From Phytoamicus setariae (GTDB lineage: Bacteria > Pseudomonadota > Alphaproteobacteria > Rhizobiales > Rhizobiaceae): DNA of 64,000 nucleotides. Location of the stretch: positions 90,574 through 154,573 of the forward strand of contig NZ_JAEQNC010000014.1 in the NCBI RefSeq assembly GCF_016722925.1, given 5' to 3'. Positions 1 through 8,900 of this stretch are shown one piece after another. A program made the translations under genes and the position numbers. A model generated the notes under the pieces. The model saw nothing but the letters and a program-made list of their open reading frames with translations, was not told where the DNA came from and ran no database searches. Every line of letters starts with the position of its first letter. Positions within the stretch are counted from its first letter, which is position 1.

Positions 1-2
1 TG

Positions 3-170
3 TTCGCCGACGAGACGACCGTCGCCCGCCTTGTCGCGCATAATCTCGATACAGCGGCCTTTCTCGACAGCAATGACAGCTGGTCTGCCTTCGCGGCAAT
101 CGGCGATATTTTCAAGCCAGGCCCGACCGGAACCAATGTCAACGACTTCCGGGCGATCCTCATTCAATGA
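3..170 (+). CDS. Glycerate 2-kinase (MOFRL family), 3' end only
   Basis: Open frame running in from the left edge and ending at TGA 168-170; 55 residues are visible. The tail holds a block around GDIFKPGPTGTNVNDFRAIL, which matches the conserved C-terminal end of the MOFRL domain in glycerate 2-kinase/hydroxypyruvate reductase-type (TtuD-like) proteins, where a G-P-T-x-T-N-V-N-D segment closes the protein. The family phosphorylates D-glycerate to 2-phosphoglycerate in glyoxylate/tartrate or serine-type carbon routes in the cytoplasm. Catalytic residues lie outside the window, so only the family call is supported. The gene is followed at once by decayed mobile DNA, so it marks the edge of the conserved neighbourhood on this side. 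Confidence 0.7.
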   Translation, partial: FADETTVARLVAHNLDTAAFLDSNDSWSAFAAIGDIFKPGPTGTNVNDFRAILIQ

Positions 171-307
171 AAGAGTCGATAAACGGATGCCGGTGGTATG
201 AGCGCCTACTCAGCGACGTTTGCGCGGTATTTTGCTACGGAATTTGCTATGGTTTCATGTTTCTACGAGAATAAATATGTATTTAAAATCAAATGTTTGT
301 TTTGAAT

Positions 308-496
308 TTACGCGCAAGATGGCGGGTGTCGGGTGCGCCATTTCCGTTCAAAACTGCGAACACCCGGCCAAAAATCTTGCTGCCTGTGACTGCGTGGTGA
401 ATGGCAGCCCCGATAATCCTGATCTGTTTGTCGCCGACTTCAACTTCATCGACGATCGCCTGGATATACGCCTTGCGGAAGGGAATGTCGCCGGAG
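308..496 (-). pseudogene. Serine recombinase/resolvase, C-terminal remnant, frameshifted
   Basis: Read on the minus strand from 496, one frame gives PFRKAYIQAIVDEVEVGDKQ followed by IRIIG, the usual end of the recombinase domain in large serine recombinases of alphaproteobacteria. The typical terminal tail GVRSFERKWRTRHP appears just downstream in a shifted frame and ends at the stop at 308-310. So about 60 residues of the C-terminus survive with one frameshift, and the catalytic serine domain is missing. The remnant is cut at its 5' side by the left end of the IS3-family element. No function is expected. Confidence 0.6.
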
Positions 497-555
497 TGAA
501 TAGCCCCTAGAATTGTAGACCCCTTCTTTCCTAAATTTGAGGCAAGAAGAGCATC

Positions 556-825
556 ATGAGCAAATCGAATTTCAGCGAAGAGTTTAAGCGTGACGCGGCG
601 TCAGATCACCGAGCGGGGCTATCCGGTTTCGGAGGTTTCGCAGCGCTGGGTGTGAGCCAGCATTCTCTCTACGAGTGGAAGAAGAAGTTTTCTTCGACGC
701 CCGGCGACCAAGGCAACGACCAGGCCGAGGAGATCAGGCGGCTCAAGAAAGAGCTGGCGCGTGTCACCGAGGAACGCGGCATATTGAAAAAAGCCACCGC
801 GTATTTCGCCAGGGATGCAAAGTGA
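556..825 (+). pseudogene. IS3-family transposase OrfA with two compensating frameshifts
   Basis: The frame opens MSKSNFSEEFKRDA and closes with the OrfA C-terminal pattern EEIRRLKKELARVTEERGIL plus KKATAYFARDAK, which is the leucine-zipper-like oligomerisation segment. In the middle, about 20 residues (roughly 15-37) are read in the wrong frame. The expected segment RQITERGYPVSEVSQR is present one frame over and returns to register at GVSQHSLYEWKKKF. One indel near 598 and one near 648 therefore cancel out, leaving an open frame but destroying most of the first helix-turn-helix. OrfB begins overlapping its stop, as expected for programmed -1 frameshifting in this family. Confidence 0.7.
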
Positions 826-1680
826 AGTACGCGTTTGTCGCCGAGCATCGACAGCAGTTTTCGGTGCGGGCGATGTGCCGGTTGTTGCGCATCCACCCCA
901 GCGGATTCTATGCCTGGCTCCAGACGCCGTTGAGCAAGCGGGCTTGCGAAGACAAGCGACAAATTGATCTGCTTCGGAAAGCCTGGGAGGAAAGTGGCAA
1001 GGTCTACGGCTAACGCAAGCTTCACGACGACTTGCTCGACCATGGTGAGACATGCTGCCCCAACCGGGTTGCCCGCCTGACGCGGATTGCCGGGATAAGG
1101 GCTCAGATCGGTTACAAGCGTCGTCCTGGAATTTATGGCGGCAGGCCTTCCGTTGTCATCGACAACACGCTGGATCGGCAATTTGACGTCGAGGCTCCGG
1201 ACAAAGCCTGGTTCACAGACATCACCTACATCCGAACCGGTGAAGGCTTCGCCTATCTGGCCGTCGTCATCGACCTCTATTCCCGCCGTGTCATCGGCTG
1301 GTCGCTGCGGAGCCGTCAGACCACCGATGTCGTGCTGCAGGCGTTGCTGATGGCTGTCTGGCGGCGAAAGCCAAAGGAACAGGTTCTGGTCCATTCCGAT
1401 CAAGGCTCACAATTCACCAGCATGGACTGGGCAGCGTTCCTGAAGCACCACAATCTGGTTCATTCGATGAGCCGACGGGAACTGCCACGACAATGCAGTT
1501 GCTGAAAGCTTCTTCAATCTGCTGAAGCGAGAGCGGATACGCCGAAAGGTCTACCCCCAAAGGGACGAAGCCAGGCAGGATGTGTTCGACTACATCGAGA
1601 TGTTCTACAATCCGAAACGCAAGCATGTCAGAAACGGAATGCTGTCGCCCGTCGAGTTCGAAAAGCGGCAGAAAACGTAA
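822..1680 (+). pseudogene. IS3-family transposase OrfB (DDE integrase), nonsense plus frameshift
   Basis: The frame starts VKYAFVAEHRQQFSVRAMCR and continues through the rve integrase core: first Asp in WFTDITYI, second Asp in VHSDQGSQFTS. An in-frame TAA at 1011-1013 interrupts the conserved segment KVYG-(Y)-RKLHDDL, a Tyr-to-stop change. Near 1478 a one-base shift moves the end of the gene, with the catalytic Glu in NAVAESFFNLLKRER, into another frame, which then runs to TAA at 1678-1680 (ending VEFEKRQKT). Two independent inactivating changes make this a dead transposase. Confidence 0.8.
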
Positions 1681-1713
1681 CCTGAGGGTGTCTACGAAAC
1701 TCGGGGCTATTCA

Positions 1714-2103
1714 GGTCAGGAAATTCGAACCCGCGCCATGGTCGTCCAGCAAAAGACCGGTCGTCCGGTACAGTTCGAGATCACGACCGAAGTCAGGGCA
1801 AGCCTGCTTGCATGGCTTGAACGGAGAGGCGGAACAATTGACGACTACGCCTTTCCCAGTCGAGTCGATCATGCCGATCATCTCAGCACTCGCCAGTATG
1901 CCCGATTGGTCGATGAGTGGGTGACTGCATGGGCTAAGACGCGAGGACTACGGCACACACTTGCTTCGACGCACGAAGGCCGCGATGATCTACAAAGTGA
2001 CGGGCAATCTTCTGCAATCCAGATCCTGCTCGGGCGAAAACACAGTCAGGTACCTTGGTGTGGACATCGAGGACGCGCTGGAACCAGCGGTACAGAGATT
2101 TGA
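1714..2103 (+). pseudogene. Tyrosine recombinase/integrase C-terminal half, multiply frameshifted
   Basis: The first intact frame (TRAMVVQQKTGRPVQFE onward to ARLVDEWVTAW) matches the catalytic half of a common alphaproteobacterial phage-type integrase. The expected continuation is found in a second frame from about 1961 (LRRTKAAMIYKVTGN, with the H-x-x-R region decayed) and again as ILLGRKH and then NTVRYLGVDIEDALE, the segment with the nucleophilic Tyr. At least three frame changes are needed to join them, so the gene is dead. Its similarity begins at base 1714, the first base after the IS right end, so the IS or an IS-mediated deletion removed the N-terminal part. Confidence 0.7.
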
Positions 2104-2512
2104 GCGAGTGCAGCCCCGCACCCAGCTGCTGAATTGGAATTTACTTGCCAGGGGACGCGGATCATCGTGCCCCACGCGGTTTGAACCGACGACATTGCCA
2201 GCGCAACTTCAGTTGCCGCGTAACAAGGCCACTGCCGCATTTCCATCATCTCCAGTTCTTGGGACTATTGCAGACACACCAGTGCCGCATTCTCGTGAGA
2301 GGGACGCGCTGCCGGGCGCTGGGGACCACCACCCGCCACATTCCTTCCAGAGATCGAGGCACCGTTTAAGATTTGTTGACCATATTTCTTCATGCTTTGC
2401 CCGTTCGGCGCAGTTGCGGGAGTCATCGCTCCGCACTCCGTTGGCAGCGTAACGACCTGCGGACAGTGTTTTCACGGCCGCGTCGCGTAACGAGTATCGG
2501 GTAACTTTAGTC
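2104..2512. other. Intergenic, no supported gene
   Basis: The stretch between the integrase remnant and the DUF2778 gene has short open frames on both strands, but none has family motifs or a plausible ribosome site. I see no repeat, tRNA-like fold or clear terminator. It may be part of the same decayed element. Confidence 0.4.
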
Positions 2513-3700
2513 ATGGCGTCTCAGAATAGGTCCGCGCATTCCGCGTCGAAATCCCGCCGAGGTCGTTCCCTCAGTATCGCTGTCAGCGCCTTGCTTTCCT
2601 GCAGCGTTATCGCTGGATCCGCTTGGGGCATCGCTTCCACGCTCAGTGTAATGCACGAGGCGGCTCGCACATTGTCCGAAAACATGAGCCTCGCCACTCC
2701 TCTCCATCTCAAGGTGGTGGTGGCTGACGACCACCGCCGCGAGCGCAGGCTGAAAGTCGCTAAATTTTCACGCCTTTCGAAACCCTCCGAAAGCGAGATC
2801 CGGCGGAAGCAGCTGACTGTCGCGGCAATCCGGATGGCGTACCATCGCAGCGTTGCTGCCCAACTCGCCTTTGCGGAAGAAAACAAGAAAGCCGAGAAAG
2901 CAAAGATCGTGGCGGCCTTTGCGCTTGCTAAAAGTTCGGTGGAACAAGAGGAGAAGATCAGCGGCAAGCCAACTTTGGTAACTGCACTCGTGGAAGATGT
3001 TCCTGCCCACGACCTCCAGCCCTTCGGCCTTGTGCTGGCGAAGCCCGAAACAGAAGAAGACGTGGCTCTTCCCAGACAGATTCCGCTGCCTGAAGCCAGA
3101 CCATTGATTGAGACGGTCGTTATTGAGCAAAAGCCAGCCGACGAAAAACCTGTCGCGCGCAGAAACCTCGACAACAAGGACGACAAGGAAGACGTCGCCT
3201 ATGCAAAACCCGAGCGCTCGCTGTTCGGCGATCTGTTCAAGAGCAAGGCCAGCGACACCGCCTGGCCGGCAAAGGTCACGAAAGTCGCGATCTATGACGT
3301 TTCCAACGCGACCGTCTACCTGCCCGATGGAACCAAGCTGCGCGCCCATTCCGGCATAGGCGGAATGCGCGACAATCCGCGCTACGAGCACGTTACAATG
3401 AGAGGCCCGACGCCCGCCGGTATCTATCGCCTGTCGATGCGCGAGAAGCGTTTTTACGGCGTGGAGGCAATTCGTATGACGTCAATCGACGGGCGCGACC
3501 CGAAGAACCGAACCGGACTCCTGACGCATACCAATTTGCTGCGCGGGCAGAAGGGCTCGCACGGCTGTGTTGCCTTCCAGAACTATCAACCATTCCTCAG
3601 AGCCTTCAAACGCGGTCAGATTACAATGTTGGTCGTGGTGCCAGAGCTACCGTCATCACGTACGCAACTCGCCGCGCTCTATCGCAAGGCTGGCGCCTGA
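2513..3700 (+). CDS. DUF2778 / Tlde1-like L,D-transpeptidase-like protein, membrane-anchored
   Basis: 395 residues. A basic N-terminus (about 1-18) is followed by one hydrophobic segment (about 19-45), so the rest should be periplasmic. Residues about 50-240 are charged and Pro/Glu/Lys-rich with no recognisable fold, a likely linker across the periplasm. The C-terminal 150 residues match the DUF2778 (Tlde1) family: a GPTPAGIYRL block, then LLTHTNLLRGQ and the SHGCVAF signature giving catalytic-type His, His and Cys. The family is related to YkuD L,D-transpeptidases; some members are type VI secretion effectors that trim or exchange peptidoglycan stem peptides, while many rhizobial copies are chromosomal and of unknown role. 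No immunity gene or T6SS component is adjacent. Start ATG lacks a strong Shine-Dalgarno. Confidence 0.75.
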   Translation: MASQNRSAHSASKSRRGRSLSIAVSALLSCSVIAGSAWGIASTLSVMHEAARTLSENMSLATPLHLKVVVADDHRRERRLKVAKFSRLSKPSESEIRRKQLTVAAIRMAYHRSVAAQLAFAEENKKAEKAKIVAAFALAKSSVEQEEKISGKPTLVTALVEDVPAHDLQPFGLVLAKPETEEDVALPRQIPLPEARPLIETVVIEQKPADEKPVARRNLDNKDDKEDVAYAKPERSLFGDLFKSKASDTAWPAKVTKVAIYDVSNATVYLPDGTKLRAHSGIGGMRDNPRYEHVTMRGPTPAGIYRLSMREKRFYGVEAIRMTSIDGRDPKNRTGLLTHTNLLRGQKGSHGCVAFQNYQPFLRAFKRGQITMLVVVPELPSSRTQLAALYRKAGA

Positions 3701-3824
3701 TCGGTCTCTAAGCACGGCCTTTACTCTCGCGAAAGCAGCTCTGCGCCTCCTATTCGGCCATAGCGGTAGGCTTTTCCCCTTGGCTTCGATGGTTTGGTGA
3801 TTTTCGAGTGATGAGAACTCACCT

Positions 3825-5192
3825 TCAGCTAAGCGCGAGCCAAATATGGCCCGCCTCCTCGCGCCAGGGGATGAGCTGAAGCGGCGCGCGGTTTTTCGAG
3901 ATGTCCCCTAGCATTGGCATCTGTGGGGACACTCCGTCATCATTGAGCGCCTCACACCAGCCGACGATTTCACCGGACGTCAGATCGAAGCAGCTCTCAT
4001 GCCAGCGGCATTTGATGGTCCCTTCGTCACCAATGCGGCTGGCAGGCGGAGTCGGGCCAGCGACCGCGGCCTCGAAAAATGGTAACTTCAGATGCGGGCA
4101 GGCATTGTTGAAAGCGAAGATCTGTTCGCCTTTCCTCACGACCACCGCATAAAGGCTTGGGAAACCCAGCACCTTCGGCTCACCCTCGACAAGAGAATCA
4201 ATAGGTATGGCCTTGTGCCAAGTTTTGCCGCCGTGGTGTACTGTGTCGCGTGCGGAGACAGCGTTCAACGCACGTTCTGCCTCGGGGCGGAGGTTCGCGA
4301 TTTCATAAAGCGTAATGCGATCTGAGGTGCCGGGGAGCCGCACACGGACGAAATCGGTCATCTCGACATCGTCTTTGACGCGATTGTATAGCGCCTCGGA
4401 GACGAGGAGCCGAGTGCCGGCTTCCTTGTTGGCCGCCTCAACGCGGCTTGCGACATTAACGGTGTCGCCAATCGCAGTAAGGCGCTCGTGACCGGGTGAG
4501 CCGATCGAGCCGATGACCGCGTCACCCAAATGCAAGCCGATACGGATGTCGAACTCTATCCCGTACATCGACGCAAAGAAGGGCTTCATCCGGTCGACAG
4601 CGGCAAGCGTCTGCAGTGCTGCGTTGACCGCGCGGATCGGCGCATCGAGCTGGCCGTCGACGCCAAATATCGCCATCAGTCCATCACCGACGAACTTGTC
4701 GATATAGCCGTTGTTCCGTTCGATCAGTTCGCCAACCTGCGCGAAATACCGGTTAAGGAGATACATAACGTCATAAGGTGTCAGCGTCTCCGAGAAATGG
4801 GTGAAACCAGCGACGTCGGAGAAAAAGAGAACAACGGATTTCAGCTCGCCGGACTTTGTGGCTGCGCCCCGCTGCAATTGGTTTGCGATCAGGAGATCCG
4901 TCTCGTCGAGCACGAGGCGACGGAAAACGACATCGCCGGTTGGGCGTAGCTGGCAGGCCAGGCGGATCTCTTCGGTCAGACGCAGTCGGCCGGTTAGATC
5001 GCGCTCTAGTTCGCCCTGTGCTGGACAAGCTTCGACGCCATTCAGGATCCAAATACGGCAAGTGGAGCATTTTGCCTTGCCGCCGCACGCATGAGTGATA
5101 GGGAGATGCGCGCGCCGCGCAGCCTCAAGGATCGACTCGCCGGTGGCGCAATCGATTGCTATGTTGTCTGGCAGAGAACGAAGAGTCGGCAT
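3825..5192 (-). CDS. Class III nucleotide cyclase fused to 2Fe-2S ferredoxin and Rieske domains
   Basis: 455 residues from ATG 5192; the open frame extends to an ATG at 5435 but those 81 extra residues are low-complexity and precede the first domain, so the shorter start is preferred. Domains in order: plant-type [2Fe-2S] ferredoxin (about 5-95) with C36, C42, C45 and C80; class III adenylate/guanylate cyclase (about 115-295) with both metal Asp (FFSDVAGFT, FVGDGLMA), the purine-selecting Asp in TAIGDTVN and the N-x3-R pair, so it should be active and adenine-specific; then a C-terminal Rieske-like domain (about 335-455) with CPH at about 361 and CRWH at about 393. The two Rieske half-motifs are 27 residues apart, longer than the usual spacing. 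A redox-responsive cAMP source is the natural inference. It is divergent from another cyclase gene at 5909. Confidence 0.8.
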   Translation of the reverse strand: MPTLRSLPDNIAIDCATGESILEAARRAHLPITHACGGKAKCSTCRIWILNGVEACPAQGELERDLTGRLRLTEEIRLACQLRPTGDVVFRRLVLDETDLLIANQLQRGAATKSGELKSVVLFFSDVAGFTHFSETLTPYDVMYLLNRYFAQVGELIERNNGYIDKFVGDGLMAIFGVDGQLDAPIRAVNAALQTLAAVDRMKPFFASMYGIEFDIRIGLHLGDAVIGSIGSPGHERLTAIGDTVNVASRVEAANKEAGTRLLVSEALYNRVKDDVEMTDFVRVRLPGTSDRITLYEIANLRPEAERALNAVSARDTVHHGGKTWHKAIPIDSLVEGEPKVLGFPSLYAVVVRKGEQIFAFNNACPHLKLPFFEAAVAGPTPPASRIGDEGTIKCRWHESCFDLTSGEIVGWCEALNDDGVSPQMPMLGDISKNRAPLQLIPWREEAGHIWLALS

Positions 5193-5908
5193 GACCTGAG
5201 CGGCTCCACTGATTGGTCCGGGGGTAGATCTTGGGCCCTGTGACAGCGCCGCAAAGGTCTCGCCCGCACCTGGAATCGACCCGGATAGGCTTGGCAGATA
5301 TGGCTTTCGACAGCGCGCTGCTTGCCGATCCTCATCGCTAACAGCATCATATCTAGGCCCCATGGTTTCGGCAAGGTCCTCCGGCGAAATGCTTCGGAAG
5401 CCCCGCGGTGACGCAGCCTGAGCGAACGATGGCATATGACCTGGCGTGCCGAGAGGCGTCGCGTCCTCCTACAAAGAGCTTGATTGTGTTGCGGCGCACC
5501 GAGGATGTATGTGCAATATCTGCTCCTTCTGGTTTTGAATCCAGAAGCTGCCAGTCCGCTTGCGGCCCCAAGTCGGTCGTCTATCGCGGGCGCGTGGACG
5601 TCCGCGTACAGCGCCAAGCTGCCGTGATGCGGCGGCTGTTGGCCCAAAGCAATCACTCCTGTGAAGCATGCGGCATCTCTGAGCCGCGTCACTCACGTTG
5701 GCCTGTGCTTCTCTAAGCTGACTCCTGCCGCCTCGCTCTTCTCCTGTGACAAGCTGTGTCGTCGCCTTGCCTGATAATCAAGTGAGTATCTTCCTGAGAA
5801 CATTTCGGCGCAGGCACGGGATATTCTCCAGTTCCAATCCGAAGTTCAATTCGCTCGTTGATGTAGCTTTTTGATTGATTTTCGCGCCATGGTGGTGTTG
5901 AATGGGGT
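5193..5908. other. Intergenic region between two divergent cyclase genes
   Basis: About 0.7 kb separating the minus-strand ferredoxin-cyclase and the plus-strand SAM-cyclase. It contains the weakly supported upstream extension of the minus-strand gene (to 5435) and short overlapping frames without motifs. Promoters for both genes presumably lie here, but I cannot pick a convincing -35/-10 pair. No RNA gene or repeat is seen. Confidence 0.4.
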
Positions 5909-8900
5909 ATGACAAGCGGTGACGGCCAAGAGAAATTGCGACATTGCTTGCATGCCTCTCTGGAGGCTTGGCTCGCGCAGTATCAGTTGTCGCATCTCGC
6001 TCCCATTTTCAGGGAGAACGCCATCGACATCGATGTGATCAACGATCTGTCTGCTGAAGATCTCGTGGAAATGGGGCTGTCGCTAGGCGATCGAAAACGC
6101 ATCCTGAAGGCTATCGGGGTCAGCCCGACCAAGGCACCAGACCCGGGGGCCATTGCACCAGCGGCGGCGGACCAGCCGTTCGCAGCGGAACGACGACAGA
6201 TCACTGTCGTCTTTTGCGACCTTGTTGGATCATCCCGTCTCATTGCGTCGCTCGATCCCGAGGAGTCGCGAGAAATCATCCGAACCTACCGTGGAATTGT
6301 CGCCGCAAGTATCACAACTCTTGATGGCTACGTCGCGCAGTATCTCGGCGATGGAGTGCTGGCCTATTTTGGCTGGCCCACAGCACATGAGAATTCAGCG
6401 ATACGCGCTGCAACTGCCGCTCTGAATGCGGCAGGCGCCGTGGCAGGATACAAGCCGGAACACGCGAGCCAACTTTCAGTGCGGATCGGCATTGCCACGG
6501 GCCTTGCCGTCATTGGCGCAAGCGAGTCAAACCCGGAGACCGAGGATTTCACCGCGGTCGGTGATGTGGTCAACATCGCGGCTCGGCTGCAGCAGTTGGC
6601 GGAGCCAGGATCGGTGATGATTGCGGAGTCCACGCGTTCGCTTCTGGGCTCCCATTTCCGTGTTACTGAGATCGGCGAGCGCGAGCTGAAGGGCGTGGGA
6701 CGGATAAATGTATTTCAGGTTACGGAACCGGATGGCCAGTCCGGGCCTCCGACGGTCCCATCTCCTACGCGCGCGCCGACGCTCCTCGGTCGAGAAGGCG
6801 AGTTTCAGCAGGTCATGTTGCGCTGGAAGCAGGCGCAACGCGCCTCCGGCCAGGCCGTTCTGGTCACAGGCGAAGCTGGCATTGGCAAGTCGCATCTTAC
6901 GGGTGCTCTGGTGCAGGCGATCGCCGAGACTGGCGCTTTTGTAACGCGGTATTTCTGCTCGCCCTTTCAAATGAGCGCCGCCCTCCACCCCATCATCCAG
7001 GAGCTTCGCGCCACAGCGGGCATTTCGATAGGCGAGGAGCCGTCATCAAGCCTTGCCAGGCTGGAAAAACTGGTTGTCGGTGAAGGGGGCGAGCCGTCAG
7101 AATGCATGGCCTATCTCGCACGGCTCCTTAGCTTGCCGACCGAGAAGTTTCCGGAGCCCGAGGGCGTAACCCCGATGATCCGCAAGGCGCGCACCTTCGC
7201 GGCTCTCACGGCCCTGATTTCGGCCCGCACGCGCCGGTCGCCAGTGCTTATCGTGTTTGAAGATGCACATTGGATCGACCCCACGACACTGGAGTTTATC
7301 GACCAGTTGATTGCCAGTTCACGTGCTTTGCCGGTTATGGTGGTCATAAATGGACGGCTTGATTTTCATCCTCCATGGTCGGGGTGGGTAAACTTTACCT
7401 CTATCCCGTTGCAGCGATTGCAAGACGACCAGGTGAAAGCCGTCATCGAGCGGGTCAGCAGAGGGCATCCGTTGCCAGATGTAATCGCGCAGCGTATCGC
7501 CGAACGCAGCGACGGCATTCCGCTGTTTGTCGAAGAGCTGACGAAAGCGGTGATAGAGTCGGGTCAGACTACCGAGATCGGCGGCCTCCTCGAACTGGAG
7601 AATCCGACAGCAGCTTCTTCCGTGCCGTTTAGTCTGCGTGACACCCTGATGGCGCGGCTGGACCGTCATCCCGAAGCGCGAGAAATCGCGCAGGTTGCCG
7701 CCTGCATCGGCCGCGAATGTGACTACGAGATACTGTCGGCAGTCGTTGGCAAGAATTCCGACAAGCTAGACGAAGCGCTGGCGAAGCTGAGTAAGTCGGA
7801 AATCCTTTTCGAGGAGGGGGAGCCGCCTCAGTCCACTTATACCTTCAAGCACGCGCTGGTTCAGGAGGCGGCTCGCGAAAGCCTGCTGAATTCGAGGAAG
7901 CGCCAGATCCATCTCCAGATAGCGAATTTCCTGGAAACCCAACGTCAGGATATTGTCCAGGCGCGGCCCGAATTGATGGCACATCACTTCACCGAAGCGC
8001 AGGTCTACGAGCAGGCCATCGCCTACCGGCAGAAGGCGGCCAATCTGGCACTGGCGTCGTCCGGCAATCTCGAGGCTATTGGCGAACTCAAGGCGGCACT
8101 GGAGCTCATCACGTTGCTGCCACCGTCGGAAGCCCGGGACCGAGCCGAGCTCGATATCCTCATCACCCAGGCCATCCCCTATACACTTACAAAGGGCTAT
8201 GCAGCGCCCGAAGTCGAGACCGTCTACCGGCGGGCGATGGAGACGTGTTCAAGACTGGCTGAGAACACACAGAGCTTTGCCGTCATCTACGGCTTCTGGC
8301 GCTTTTACCTGCTGCGCGCCGACTATGAAAATGCCCTCAACCTCAGTGAGCAGCTTGTCCGCATGGCATCTGACAGCGGCGACCTGGCAGAGACCGTTAC
8401 GTGTAACCGCGCCGCCGGTGCGACGCGTTTTTACACGGGCCGGTTTGGCGACGCTCTTGATCATCTCGGGCAGACGGCCCGCATCGAGCCGGCGAGCGAC
8501 CTGCGCAAGGCAATTCTCGCCTACGACGTCGTCGATCCGTGGGTCGTGAACCACGCCTATTCGGGGCTTGTCATGTGGATTGCAGGCAGGCCGGAAGAAG
8601 CCTGTCAGGAGAGTGATCTGGCCATCAGCCTGGCTCGAGAAGTCAACCACCCTTTCACGCTGGCGCTGGCATTGTGTTTTGCTCAATGGACTTACCAGTT
8701 CTGCGGCAACTCCGAACGCGTGAAGGAGCTCGCCAGCGAGGCCCTCGCCCTGTCGGACCGGTACGGCTTTACCTTCTGGACCGGCTGGGCAGAAATACTC
8801 CTTGCCTCGGCGGAGACCGGATCCGATGAAGCTGAAACGCGCCGCCGCATGCGGGCGGGCCTTGCGACCTGGCAATCAACGGGTTCGGAGCTTGGCCTGA

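Larger units (their letters stand above)
497..1713 (+). mobile_element. IS3-family insertion sequence, degenerate (about 1.2 kb)
   Basis: The ends carry an 11-bp perfect terminal inverted repeat: TGAATAGCCCC at 497-507 and its complement GGGGCTATTCA at 1703-1713. A weaker continuation is shared (GTAGAC near both ends). Between them lie an orfA with a helix-turn-helix and Leu/Lys-rich coiled coil and an orfB with DDE integrase motifs, in the overlapping arrangement of IS3-family elements. Both genes are mutated, so the element is not autonomous. The three bases flanking it (GAG left, GGT right) do not match, so no target duplication is visible. That fits its sitting between remnants of two unrelated recombinases after a deletion. 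Confidence 0.85.

Noticed and set aside
220..510. 96-residue plus-strand frame at the left edge
   Set aside because: The opposite strand matches a serine-recombinase C-terminus in the same bases, and the plus frame has no motifs.
5193..5435. 81-residue N-terminal extension of the ferredoxin-cyclase
   Set aside because: No domain, no ribosome site at ATG 5435, and the family starts at the ferredoxin domain; kept only as an alternative start.
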